From contig NZ_JACJPP010000006.1 of assembly GCF_014696135.1 (NCBI RefSeq), forward strand, positions 111,261-175,260: a stretch of 64,000 bases of DNA, in the 5' to 3' direction. Under the pieces are notes generated by a model, which saw nothing but the letters and a program-made list of their open reading frames with translations, did no database searches and was not told the origin of the DNA. Of the stretch, positions 54,295 through 62,631 are shown piece by piece. The translations under genes were made by a program, and so were the position numbers. The stretch is from Nodosilinea sp. FACHB-141 (lineage in GTDB: Bacteria > Cyanobacteriota > Cyanobacteriia > Phormidesmidales > Phormidesmidaceae). The first letter of the stretch is position 1; each line of letters opens with the position of its first letter.

Positions 54295-54378
54295 ATGATT
54301 TACGATTCGATCGAGAAGCGTATTCGTGCTGAAGCCTTAATCTTACAAGCGCAAAAACAACTAAAGCTGGCAGCGTAG
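54295..54378 (+). CDS. Very small protein
   Basis: A 27-residue frame with a good ribosome site (TTGGAGTGACGCT before ATG): MIYDSIEKRIRAEALILQAQ and KQLKLAA. It is a single amphipathic helix. It is followed 8 bases later by the next small gene, and the pair ends at a strong terminator, so they may be a two-gene unit. No function is proposed. Confidence 0.4.
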   Translation: MIYDSIEKRIRAEALILQAQKQLKLAA

Positions 54379-54386
54379 ATTTTGGG

Positions 54387-54557
54387 ATGCAGTTTGCTCC
54401 AAGTCTCCGTCAATGTATTGAAATCTTGATCGGGCAGTTGCAGGCACGTTTAATCGAAGGGGATAAAATTCACATTCAGCAATACTCTGCTGACCTCCAA
54501 TTTAAGTTGAACGAGTTAGATCAACAGGTGCGTCAGCAAAATTCACCGAACTTCTAA
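54387..54557 (+). CDS. Small helical protein
   Basis: A 56-residue frame (ATG 54387: FAPSLRQCIEILIGQLQARL, GDKIHIQQYSADLQFKLNEL, then DQQVRQQNSPNF). It is helical and amphipathic and lies 8 bases after the previous small gene, before the terminator at 54580. The family is unknown; such pairs of short helical genes exist in accessory DNA. Confidence 0.4.
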   Translation: MQFAPSLRQCIEILIGQLQARLIEGDKIHIQQYSADLQFKLNELDQQVRQQNSPNF

Positions 54558-54579
54558 GGCGTTTTTAGTTATGGCACAC

Positions 54580-54624
54580 GAAGATGGAGGACGAACCGAT
54601 TAGCTTTCGTCCTCCATCTTCTAT
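54580..54624 (+). terminator. Strong terminator after the two small genes
   Basis: GAAGATGGAGGACGAA (54580-54595) pairs with TTCGTCCTCCATCTTC (54606-54621) perfectly, followed by TATTTT. 22 bases separate it from the stop of the preceding gene. Confidence 0.75.
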
Positions 54625-54928
54625 TTTCCGAGAAACTATTTCTGAACGCTGACCGAAACTGTCAAAAGTTCTGTTCACTCAAGCAAACTTCTAGTGGATA
54701 AGCACAATCGACCCCTGAGGTAATTGATTTTGACGAGATTGGGCCGAATTGGATATGTGAGGGCTGTTATTACTGAAAATCGACATAACAACCCTATTAG
54801 AGCGGATTGAAAAGGAATCTTGGTATAGAAGCTGTGAATGTTAGCAGCTGCTTAACAGGGACATTAGACCTCTTGCAATCAACCTGTTTTCTGAAAAGTC
54901 GACTTTGAATGGGCAGAATGGCACTGCT

Positions 54929-55145
54929 GGGAGGTAGCTGAGATGACTATCGAGCAAACTGAGTGCTCAATGGCTTTAACTTGCTCAAAGCTTGTGGGTC
55001 GAGTAGTTGCGCAGCTAGCCGATCTGGCTTACGTCGATGCAGCTGCGTGGTAGGTGTCAAACGTCGCGTTGGACAAATTTTGGAACGTCTCACGAAAGAT
55101 CTGCCGAGAGCAATTGTGATGCTGCTTTGCGGCGCGGGGCAACTA
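54929..55145 (+). repeat. Dispersed repeat, copy A
   Basis: From GGGAGGTAGCTGAG to GGCGCGGGGCAACTA. It shares with copies B (57766-57945) and C (60141-60255) CAGCTAGCC or CAATTAGCCAATCTGAC-like words, CACGAAAGA-x-CTGCC, GTGATGCTGCTTTG and GCGCGGGGCAACTA. One frame reads TK-(D/E)-LP-x-x-x-VMLLCGAGQL in all three. The 54558-55691 stretch otherwise shows only the terminator, this repeat and a hairpin at 55590. Confidence 0.6.
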
Positions 55146-55589
55146 ATCTGTGAGCTGCCTAATACGGCCTACGACAGCTTCGTTTTTGTCCACTGTTTGT
55201 AGCGATCTCCACTAGCTAGTAGTGCTACCCTTGACCGTCGAGGGTCAATATTTCCCTCTAACTTCATATTGCTGGCAACCCTTTTAAGGGTACCTCAATT
55301 AATTACCTTATCTCTATCTCTAAATTATAGAACCTAGAAACCCTGCAATCTTATTACTACTCTCAATAAGATTCATATTTTTTGAGTTGCCCTTAGCTAT
55401 CTTTAGTCAAGTTCGTAGATAATACTAGGGAGGATAGCTTTTGTGAGATTAATTCTCGATCTCGATAAGTAACACCTATTCTCCCTAATGAATGACCAGC
55501 CTGATCTAAAGATTCAATTGTTAGGGAGCTTGAGTCTGCATTATCACGCCTTTGCAAACGCTTCCATAACGTTCCTTGCAGCACATTGG

Positions 55590-55616
55590 TTGTTTGAGTT
55601 AAAAAACTCAAACAAC
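55590..55616. terminator. Perfect AT-rich hairpin
   Basis: TTGTTTGAGTT pairs with AACTCAAACAA around an A-rich centre. It may be a terminator for a minus-strand remnant or a transposon end. It has no clear gene to serve. Confidence 0.35.
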
Positions 55617-55691
55617 ACCCATTTGTAACCTGTGTAGAGGAAACTCCATGACTGCAACCGTTCGACCCAATTTGTTATAAGACGACTACCT

Positions 55692-55880
55692 ATGCCCAAT
55701 AGGAAACCGCTGCGGAAGCGTGTCATTGTTAGGGTAACAGCTGGAGGTAAAGAAGACCTAATTTTCCTCAAAGAGCTGATTGAGGCAGGAACGATGAAAT
55801 CAGTGAGCGGCAGACGTTATCGTTTGAAACAGATTGCCGAGGCTCATAGGTATGTTGAACAGACAATCTCAATGCAACGG
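55692..55880 (+). pseudogene. C-terminal fragment of a zinc-type alcohol dehydrogenase/quinone reductase
   Basis: The frame reads [40 protein letters not shown], which matches the end of MDR proteins ([35 protein letters not shown]). After that it departs from the family, where GHKKGNVVI is expected. The N-terminal catalytic and NAD(P)-binding domains are missing. Confidence 0.6.
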
Positions 55881-56035
55881 AACAAATTTAGGTGGTTGGT
55901 GAGTTGCAAAGGTTATCGGTATCCAGTGATTGGGAACGTTAGACTCAGTACCGGGTTTAAGTAAGCCGCTAAAAAGATTACAAAGAGCTGATTTAAATTC
56001 TCGGTAGCTACGAATTATCTATTCGGCTTAACTAT

Positions 56036-57610
56036 ATGAGTCTGCGATTTCAGTTATTGTTAAGTCTTGTCACTTTTTTGCTCACTCTTACATCTGGAAT
56101 TTCCTCCTCTGCTGATTCGACAAGTACCACTCTTCAATCGACGAAAGTATCGCACAATTTTCACCGCTCCTTAGCACCAACTATTACACCGTCCTTACCT
56201 AGAATCTCTAGGATTTCCAACAATTCGGTTGTGTCCCTCCCCACAGCTCAACGTTGGATGTATCACCTACAACATGAAATCCTTCCCTTCTGGACATTGC
56301 CAACAGCCCCAGGAGAACCGATCGGTAACTTTCCATCTGTTCGATGTAATGACGGTTCTCTGCTCGCTCGCGATCATCCCTGTTCCGAAATTAAAGACAA
56401 CACTTGGTTGATGCTGGATCGGCAATATACCGTCTCCTTATCCCGGCAAATTTACACTTATGGAGTTGCTTTTCAGATGACAGGGGATGTTCAGTATTTA
56501 GAATACGCTAAAGCTGGAGTGGATTACCTGAGACAAAATGCATTTGACCGTGAACAGGGCGGCACTTATTCCTTTTGGGATGGTGAAAGCCAGTCCTGGG
56601 AATCGGCCTTTGAATATCGTAACCCTCAAGAGTTATCCTATGCTCTTTTGGGTATTGGCTACTACTATTATCTGACCCGTGATTCGGAGGTTTTGTCAGA
56701 TCTTCTTGAGACCAAAGAATTCATTTTCAAAACTTATTATAATTCAGACCTTGACCTGCTTCAGTGGCAGTTGCAAGATGGGAATGACAGCAATGCTTTA
56801 GACAAGAAATTAGTTGCTCAACTCGATCAATTGAACGCATATATGCTGCTGCTCACTCCAATCCTGCCAGAGCCATACCAAACAGAATGGAAGCAGGATA
56901 TGGTCAAGCTTTCAGAGATCATGATTGATCAGTTCTATTCCCCCGAAGAGAACTTATTCTTTTTGTCTGCCAACTCCCCAAGCGATCAGGATATTCAACA
57001 AACAGCGGTTGATTTTGGGCATACGATCAAGGCAATGTGGACAATGCGGATGATTGGGTTATTGTCCGGCGAATCCTTTCTTGTTTCGTTTGTGAATGAA
57101 AATGGTCCCAAAGTTTTGGAACGCGCCTACTTACCTGAATCAGGATCCTGGGGATCTGGAGTTAAGCGGGGAGGCAGCATTGATATTGATAAAAGTTGGT
57201 GGGTTTATGCTGAACTTAATCAGTTTACAGCCTATCTAGCTTTGGAGAGCCCGTCTTTGGTTTCTTACTTGTCGCAAACCTACAGTTATTGGTTCAATTA
57301 TTTTGTTGATCGAGAATATGGTGAGGTTTGGAGTGAAGTGAATGGTTTAACAAATCAACCACTGAACGAAATGCCTAAGCAATGGCCCTGGAAGAATGGA
57401 TATCATTCTTCTGAACATGCTCTAGTTGGTTACATTACTTCCAGCCAGTTGCATGGAAAACCAGTATCTCTCCACTATGCTTTTAAGCAAATGCCCTCAG
57501 TAGATACAATTCATCCTTACTTTTATCGAGGCACAATAGACGAAATCGAAACTATTAGAAATCAAGAGACAGCAACAATTTATAAAATAGATTTCTCAGA
57601 TATTCGATAA
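56036..57610 (+). CDS. Secreted AGE-family (N-acylglucosamine 2-epimerase-like) protein
   Basis: A 524-residue protein with a signal peptide (MSLRFQLLLSLVTFLLTLTSG, cleavage about residue 27). The mature part is an (alpha/alpha)6-barrel of the AGE family: LMLDRQYTVSLSRQIYTYGVAFQMTGD, EYAKAGVDYLRQNAF, TAVDFGHTIKAMWTMRMIG (His), KSWWVYAELNQFTAYLALES and WPWKNGYHSSEHALVGYI (second His). Family members epimerise or isomerise sugars; the export signal points to a periplasmic or extracellular carbohydrate. It is longer than the usual 400 residues because of an N-terminal linker. It is intact amid broken genes and has AT-rich codon use. Confidence 0.8.
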   Translation: MSLRFQLLLSLVTFLLTLTSGISSSADSTSTTLQSTKVSHNFHRSLAPTITPSLPRISRISNNSVVSLPTAQRWMYHLQHEILPFWTLPTAPGEPIGNFPSVRCNDGSLLARDHPCSEIKDNTWLMLDRQYTVSLSRQIYTYGVAFQMTGDVQYLEYAKAGVDYLRQNAFDREQGGTYSFWDGESQSWESAFEYRNPQELSYALLGIGYYYYLTRDSEVLSDLLETKEFIFKTYYNSDLDLLQWQLQDGNDSNALDKKLVAQLDQLNAYMLLLTPILPEPYQTEWKQDMVKLSEIMIDQFYSPEENLFFLSANSPSDQDIQQTAVDFGHTIKAMWTMRMIGLLSGESFLVSFVNENGPKVLERAYLPESGSWGSGVKRGGSIDIDKSWWVYAELNQFTAYLALESPSLVSYLSQTYSYWFNYFVDREYGEVWSEVNGLTNQPLNEMPKQWPWKNGYHSSEHALVGYITSSQLHGKPVSLHYAFKQMPSVDTIHPYFYRGTIDEIETIRNQETATIYKIDFSDIR

Positions 57611-58009
57611 CAACAGCACAGTTGAACATTTAATAATCTGGGTGCATATTGTTATAAGTAAATCCATAGTCCGACCACTTTGTTGCACCTTGACCGACAA
57701 GGGTGATCGGTGGGAGGTGAAGGGCATCGGCAGCGGGTGAATGGAACCGTTAGACCGCCTCTGCCGGGAGGTAGCTGAGGCGATTATCGATTAAGCCGAG
57801 TGCTCAATGGCTTCAAACTGCCGAAGGCTTGTGAGTTGAGTTGTTCCCTACGCGCAATTAGCCAATCTGACTTACTCCATGCCTGTACTTACGAAAGAGC
57901 TGCCAAGTGAGGCTGTGATGCTGCTTTGCAGCGCGGGGCAACTAGCCAGACACTAAAAAGAAACTAAATAGACCTAAATCTCAGCTTCACTACTTTAGCG
58001 CCTTATACC
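57611..58009. other. Intergenic stretch with repeat copy B
   Basis: 399 bases after the AGE gene; an upstream frame gives EPLDRLCREVAEAIID ending at 57794. The repeat is at 57766-57945. No other feature. Confidence 0.45.
57766..57945 (+). repeat. Dispersed repeat, copy B
   Basis: Starts GGGAGGTAGCTGAG as copy A does; from CGCAATTAGCCAATCTGAC to GCGCGGGGCAACTAGCC it is about 85 per cent identical to copy C by eye. Confidence 0.6.
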
Positions 58010-58480
58010 GTGGGCAATGAGAAACACCTCTGGCTACACTTGCCAGTTGCACACCTGGGAGCTACAGCAGCGGTAAGCAATTCGCTACCACTGGTAATAC
58101 AGGTCGCAGCACAGGAGCTCACCTCGACTACTGAGTTAAAAGATTTGGTCAGCGGTGAATGGGTCAGGCCCTATGCTGACGTGCTACGTCCAACACTCAA
58201 CTACAACATCGCGATCGCGCAGTCTAACCCTACCATTGACACGCCCGGCATGATGGAGCTGACAAAGAGCTTTGAAGGATTCCACCTCAAGCCTTACTAA
58301 AACTACCAGCAATGGTGATGGAGTTTGGGTACCCGCGCCCCTAGCCAGCACGGCACCATCGACCAGGCCGCTGCAGCGTGAATACTGGCTATCTGGAGCG
58401 CAATGCCTACCCGCGAGCGGGCTCTTGGGCCTAGCTGAGCCCCAGTCTGTTGCCCTAGCCAGCTTCTGCTATCACGGCCA
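58010..58480 (+). pseudogene. GH24 lysozyme remnant
   Basis: The first frame ends TPGMMELTKSFEGFHLKPY, then a stop; the start of GH24 (phage-type) lysozymes is LIKSFEG-x-R-x-x-AY with the catalytic Glu. Later parts are out of frame (HGTIDQAAAARILAIWSAMP). It would cut peptidoglycan if intact; here catalytic Glu is present but the rest is not. Confidence 0.5.
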
Positions 58481-58708
58481 AGGCTGGGCCTGAATTCCTG
58501 CCCACTCGCTTAACTCGTTGCAGAGCCATTCAATTTCCCGACGAGTACTGTAGACGATAATCATTTGATCATTAGATGAGAAGTTCAAGTTGATTCGATA
58601 GCTGGTCTGGTTCGCCGCGCCAGCAGAAATTCCCATTAGTTCTCCTTGGAGAATTACAGTTTTTTCCCTACCTTTTAGCCGGTCGAAAGTAACAACGACT
58701 GTCCTATC
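58472..58708 (-). pseudogene. Out-of-frame C-terminal domain of the kinase
   Basis: The frame beyond the A run reads DRTVVVTFDRLKGREKTVIL, ELMGISAGAANQTSYRINLN, FSSNDQMIIVYSTRREIEWL, CNELSEWAGIQ. It is continuous with the kinase if the run has 10 (or 7) A instead of 9. A domain of this kind is found in other cyanobacterial kinases as an extra tail, although I cannot name it. Confidence 0.6.
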
Positions 58709-59934
58709 TTTTTTTTTGGAAATTCAATATTAGCACTAGTATGATTGAATGAACCTCTAACGTTCATCAAGAACACATCAAGCACTTTCCTTGGGCTTGA
58801 CCCTTGGAACGCTAGAATTATAAGAATTGGAAGAAATGGAAGAAACCAAGTAAGCAACATAAGAAACAAGGTAAACAGAAAATCTATAAAAAACATTGCA
58901 AACGTTATTAAGGCTAGTGCTAGACAAGTCCAGAGCAGTAAGTTGTCATTCACGCCTGAAAAGGTATATAGAATTTGATTTAGTGGTACTCTTAGCTGAA
59001 GAGTAGTTTGAGTTGCCTTCAGGGAAATAGAGGAGGATGAGGGACATGTTGTTGTACCTAAGAAAAGCTTCTGTACGGTTGAGGTCGCTTTTGGCTCTTG
59101 GCGAGGCTTGAGAAGGTGTAGCCTTGCGTCTTGTGCTGTTGCTGGTCTTTTGGCTAAGCTTGGGTTTGTTAGCCATTCGATCCAACTGATGAAAGGCCTG
59201 CTGAGGGTCGTCAAGTGGTCAAATCCAACGTGTAAATCGTCTTCAGGTAAATCAGCAGGATGTTGACCTGTCGCTAGATAAGTTAAGGTCATACCGACAC
59301 CATACAAATCGGATGCGGGTAACGATCGGCCACCAAATTGTTCGGATGGCATATAACCATAGGTGCCAACCACTGTTACCGTGCCACCATGAGCGGCTGT
59401 TTGTACCGAGCCAAAATCAATCAGATAAACCTCACCCGGACCATTGCCACTACGGTTTTTGAGCAACACATTACTCGGTTTAATATCACGATGAATGACA
59501 GGCGGTTGAAGTCGATGAAGGTACTCCAAGATGTCTAGCAAGTCTTTGGTGATCGCCGTTAATTCTGCTTCGCCAAACCTACAGCCGTCCTGTGTCCATT
59601 GTTGAAGCGAGCGTGCCTCAATGTAACTTTGTACCAGCGCAAAACCCTTGCCAAACTCGATTTCTACCTCAAAGAAATCAAGATATTGAGGTATTGCTGG
59701 GTGACCAAGAGCTTTGAGAGTTTCTGCCTCGCGCTCAAATAATTTCAAATCCTCCCAGGTAGAATCTGGGCTAAACAGTAAGAGTTTAATGACAACAGGT
59801 AGTTGATTTTGTAAATCGAGCGCTAAAAACGTTTGCCGTCCGGGTTTGCGACCCAGCATTGCTTGAATTTGATAGCGATCGTGCAAGATTTGGTTTACGA
59901 ATGGACTGTCAGCACTGCCATCGAAATTGGCCAT
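58675..59934 (-). CDS. Ser/Thr protein kinase with C-terminal membrane helices
   Basis: A 419-residue Hanks-type kinase. Residues 20-280 form the kinase domain: LGRKPGRQTFLALD (P-loop is degenerate), VVIKLL, HRDIKPSNVLLKN, LIDFGSVQ, TYGYMPSEQFGG. Two or three hydrophobic helices lie at about residues 330-385 (LLLWTCLALALITFAMFFIDF, LMLLTWFLPFLPILIILAF). After the A9 run (58709-58717 on the plus strand as T9) a short wrong-frame tail QSLLLSTG ends the frame; the proper continuation lies in another frame to 58472. The full kinase is probably a membrane receptor kinase with an intracellular tail. Confidence 0.75.
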   Translation of the reverse strand: MANFDGSADSPFVNQILHDRYQIQAMLGRKPGRQTFLALDLQNQLPVVIKLLLFSPDSTWEDLKLFEREAETLKALGHPAIPQYLDFFEVEIEFGKGFALVQSYIEARSLQQWTQDGCRFGEAELTAITKDLLDILEYLHRLQPPVIHRDIKPSNVLLKNRSGNGPGEVYLIDFGSVQTAAHGGTVTVVGTYGYMPSEQFGGRSLPASDLYGVGMTLTYLATGQHPADLPEDDLHVGFDHLTTLSRPFISWIEWLTNPSLAKRPATAQDARLHLLKPRQEPKATSTVQKLFLGTTTCPSSSSISLKATQTTLQLRVPLNQILYTFSGVNDNLLLWTCLALALITFAMFFIDFLFTLFLMLLTWFLPFLPILIILAFQGSSPRKVLDVFLMNVRGSFNHTSANIEFPKKKIGQSLLLSTG

Positions 59935-59944
59935 TGGTAAACCT

Positions 59945-60130
59945 TTTTGAGCTGAACGCTACGCATGCCTTTGGCATCTTTGCATCAAAGGTACCCACTT
60001 TATGGAGGTTCACTCCCGAGATCAGCAATCAATGTGCACGGTTGATCGCGAACGCTGTCGTCTACGACAACCCCACAGCTCTGTCGCGTCTACTCACCAA
60101 GTACGAGGTTAGTGGGAATGCGAACGCTTT
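59945..60130 (+). pseudogene. Transposase C-terminal remnant, Tn3-family-like
   Basis: The frame ISNQCARLIANAVVYDNPTA and LSRLLTKYEVSGNAN matches the end of Tn3-type transposases (CARLIANAI-x-YYN-x-x-x-LSRLLTKYE-x-SGN-x-KAL). The catalytic core is missing and the kinase gene is in the opposite direction immediately before. It joins repeat copy C at about 60141. Confidence 0.4.
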
Positions 60131-60140
60131 TGGGTGGGGT

Positions 60141-60255
60141 GGGTTGATTGGTTGCCTGCGCGCGCAATCAACCAATCTGGCTTACCCCACGCCTGTACTC
60201 ACGAAAGAGCTGCCAAGAGAGGTTGTGATGCTGCTTTGTGGCGCGGGGCAACTAG
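60141..60255 (+). repeat. Dispersed repeat, copy C
   Basis: Contains a perfect inverted repeat GGTTGATTG (60142-60150) and CAATCAACC (60165-60173) and the 3' core ending GCGCGGGGCAACTAG. Similar to B. Confidence 0.6.
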
Positions 60256-60304
60256 CCCGGCAACTATGCAGCCTAATCGGGGGTATCTTCCAGACACTGG
60301 AGCC

Positions 60305-60540
60305 TCAGCTTTCCTTCGGGAACGAACACTCCACGGTAATCTTGAGGTTGGCATCAGCCGTGCTCTTAGTGACGTAGGGTACCCCAGCTTCTCCAGCTAC
60401 TTTTACCCCAAATTTGAGCGTTACCTTATCGACGCTAGCCCCGGCCATCTGCCTGAACGCGTTGAGGGTGTAGCTGGTGTAGACGCGAATGGTGCCCTGC
60501 ATCGCCTGAAAAGAAAAGCGGGTGGGTGTTTCTCTTATCT
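60305..60540 (-). pseudogene. Trypsin-co-occurring-domain-like (CU044_2847 family) remnant
   Basis: The frame reads AMQGTIRVYTSYTLNAFRQM, VDKVTLKFGVKVAGEAGVPY and STADANLKITVECSF. The V-x-x-x-FG-(L/V)-K-x-x-(A/G)EAG-x-x-x-x-K-(S/G)-x-x-(E/A)A-x-(F/L)-K-x-T pattern is that of the small proteins co-encoded with trypsin-like and effector-associated modules. The N-terminal third is replaced by unrelated codons and meets the asparagine-synthase-like gene on the other strand. Confidence 0.45.
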
Positions 60541-60555
60541 GGACCACTGGATTGA

Positions 60556-61790
60556 CTGTATGCTCCGGTTTTCTAACTCCCCTATCCGTTATCCGTTGCA
60601 AGTTGCCCCAACCTGGCGCGTGGGTTGGGGACCGGAGGCCAAATTGGAGGGGGCCGCTTGGCAGGAAGGGCCGTTGGCGATCGCCGTTGGCTCTGGCCGT
60701 CCGGCTGATAGTCAGCTTGCGCTCAGTCCTTCCCGCCGCTACGTAGTGGTGGGGAATATTTGGCTGTCGGATCGGCGATCGCTGCTCCGCGATCTAATCT
60801 CAGAAAATCCACTGCAACCGTCCGATGTTCAACTGGTAGCCGCTGCCTGGGAACGGTGGCAAACTGCTGTCCTGCCGAAACTGGTAGGCTCCTTTAGCCT
60901 AGCGGTATGGGATCGGGAGCGCGAGGTTTTGTGGCTTGGGCGCGACTCGGCGGGTGCTAGAACGCTGTATTACACCATTCAGGGTTCAACCTACTGGGCA
61001 GCGGGAGATCTACGAGCGCTCACCCCCTACCGTTCTTCAAACCTCGATCTTGTCGCCCTACGCGACTACCTGTGCTGCGCCTTCGTACCGGGCTCGCGCA
61101 CCCTTTGGCAAGACGTGCGCGAGCTGCGCCCCGGTACTCAGCTCTCCTGGCCTGGGACTGACTGCCAAGCCTACTGCATCTGGAGGAACGGCTGGATACT
61201 AAGGGTGAGGAACAATCGTTGGAGTGGCATGGGGAGCAGCTGCGATCGCACCTCGATCAAGTCGTACAAGACTCGCTGCCTGAAGCTCCAGTGGGAGTCT
61301 TCCTCTCCGGCGGGCTAGACTCCAGCGCCATCACTGCGTTGGCAGCTAAATTTCATGCTCACCCGGTTCACACCTACTCCATTCACTTTGGCGACCCTTA
61401 CCCCAACGAGCTAGAGTTTTCGGGCCTGGTAGCCCGTCACTGCGGCACCCAACATCCATTCTCGAAATTCCCCTTAGCAAAATGTGGGAGCAGCTGCCTG
61501 AGGCCATGGCCTGGCTCGACGATCCCATTGGCGATCCCCTCACAGTACCCAACCTGCTGCTAGGGCTATTGGCGCAACGCCAGGTTGGAGTAGTGCTCAA
61601 CGGGGAAGGGGGTGATCCCTGCTTTGGTGGCCCCAAAAACCAGCCCATGCTGATCAACCAACTCTACAACTCCGTCAGCCAGCAAGACCCAATTTGGGCG
61701 TACCTGCAATCGACCATCTCATGGAGCATAGAGCTTGCCACGCCTTGCGCTTTACAACCAAATAATGCAGTTACATGACGATGCCGCTTA
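60556..61790 (+). pseudogene. Asparagine-synthase-like (AsnB-type) gene with several frameshifts
   Basis: It begins MLRFSNSPIRYPLQVAPTWR, so the catalytic Cys2 of the glutaminase domain is absent. The degenerate amidotransferase half contains YVVVGNIWLSDRRSLL, LVGSFSLAVWD, RDSAGARTLYY. After a frameshift near 61180 (one G lost in TGGCAT) comes the PP-loop domain VGVFLSGGLDSSAITALAAK, and after another near 61451 (CATCCATT for CATCCCATT) come LSKMWEQLPEAMAWLDDPIGDP and VVLNGEGGDPCFGG. The C terminus is lost. The family forms amide bonds with AMP intermediates, in asparagine synthesis or in lasso peptide and microcin pathways. Confidence 0.65.
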
Positions 61791-61938
61791 ACGAATACTG
61801 CTATATGCGCCCATGCTAAGTTTTACGCTAGCTCCCACCCTTGAGGTCGTCATTCTCAGAAGAGATAATTGCGCCATAGTCGCAGTTCGTAAGCTTTAGA
61901 AGCTTTACTTTATTTCCTGTATTTTTGATAAGTAAAAC

Positions 61939-61968
61939 AACAGCCGGGAAGGCCCGGCTGTTTGGTCT
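61939..61968 (-). terminator. Terminator of the abrB unit
   Basis: ACAGCCGGG and CCCGGCTGT pair around AAGG at 61940-61961; on the minus strand the hairpin is followed by TGTTTTACTT. It lies 26 bases beyond the stop of the 75-codon gene and supports that this gene is real. Confidence 0.7.
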
Positions 61969-61993
61969 ATACAGCGATGATGTCTTTCTTCGC

Positions 61994-62221
61994 TTACCAA
62001 TCGAATGTGAGATACACATCCTTGGGTAACGACTGCCTACTACGGAATGCCCGGTTACGCAAACCATCTCGAGTCAGCCATTCAATGAGAAAGACGAATT
62101 CATTGGGCAGCCTGCCGCGAGTGGTTCTAATAAAAGCTCGCTCATCTGTGTTGCAAGCTGCATTACCCACATAAAGATGGTCAGGCTGAAAGATCAATTC
62201 CAAGGGTGTAAGTTGGAACAC
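61994..62221 (-). CDS. Small hypothetical protein downstream of abrB
   Basis: A 75-residue protein from GTG 62221 (FQLTPLELIFQPDHLYVGN, ERAFIRTTRGRLPNEFVFLI, WLTRDGLRNRAFRSRQSLPK, DVYLTFDW). It begins 20 bases after the abrB stop on the same strand and is followed by a terminator, so it is the second gene of the unit. I do not recognise the family. It has a basic centre and no membrane segment. Confidence 0.5.
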   Translation of the reverse strand: MFQLTPLELIFQPDHLYVGNAACNTDERAFIRTTRGRLPNEFVFLIEWLTRDGLRNRAFRSRQSLPKDVYLTFDW

Positions 62222-62241
62222 TCAATTCGTCATCAATTTCG

Positions 62242-62631
62242 TCAGGACTGGTCTTCATTACCTTCAGCGTCCAGCTTGACCAGGTGAATGTGCTTGTAAC
62301 CCAGTTTGATCTTGAACTCATCTCCAGTCTTGAGGCCCATCTCCTGAGTGTAAGCTCCACCAATCACGATCTGACCGTTCTTATGAACGGTGAGGGTATA
62401 TGACGCTTCTCGACCTCTTCCGTCTGCGCTCTTCTGCGGTTCAAGCTGAATGCCTTTCGCTACCAACAGAGCATCATAAAACTCAGCCAGGTTCACACGG
62501 GTTTGCCCTTCCTTACCAACCGTGTAGTAACCACATTCCTTAGCAAGTTCTCGCTTAGTGAGGCTGTCATTGTCCTTGACCTTGGCCAAAAGTTCCTTGC
62601 CTGTCAAGGGTTCCTTACTTTTTACTGCCAT
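62242..62631 (-). CDS. Cyanobacterial AbrB-family transcriptional regulator
   Basis: A 129-residue cyAbrB protein. The N-terminal part (PLTGKELLAKVKDNDSLTKRELAKECGYYTV, then TRVNLAEFYDALLVAKG) and the C-terminal AbrB hairpin (YTLTVHKNGQIVIGGAYTQEMGLKTGDEFKIKLGYKHIHL) are the two family blocks; cyanobacterial AbrB has the DNA-binding fold at the C terminus. These regulators act on nitrogen, carbon, hydrogenase and toxin genes and on nucleoid structure. Which paralogue (cyAbrB1 or cyAbrB2) cannot be fixed by eye; YKHIHL and GRGRE resemble cyAbrB2. Confidence 0.88.
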   Translation of the reverse strand: MAVKSKEPLTGKELLAKVKDNDSLTKRELAKECGYYTVGKEGQTRVNLAEFYDALLVAKGIQLEPQKSADGRGREASYTLTVHKNGQIVIGGAYTQEMGLKTGDEFKIKLGYKHIHLVKLDAEGNEDQS

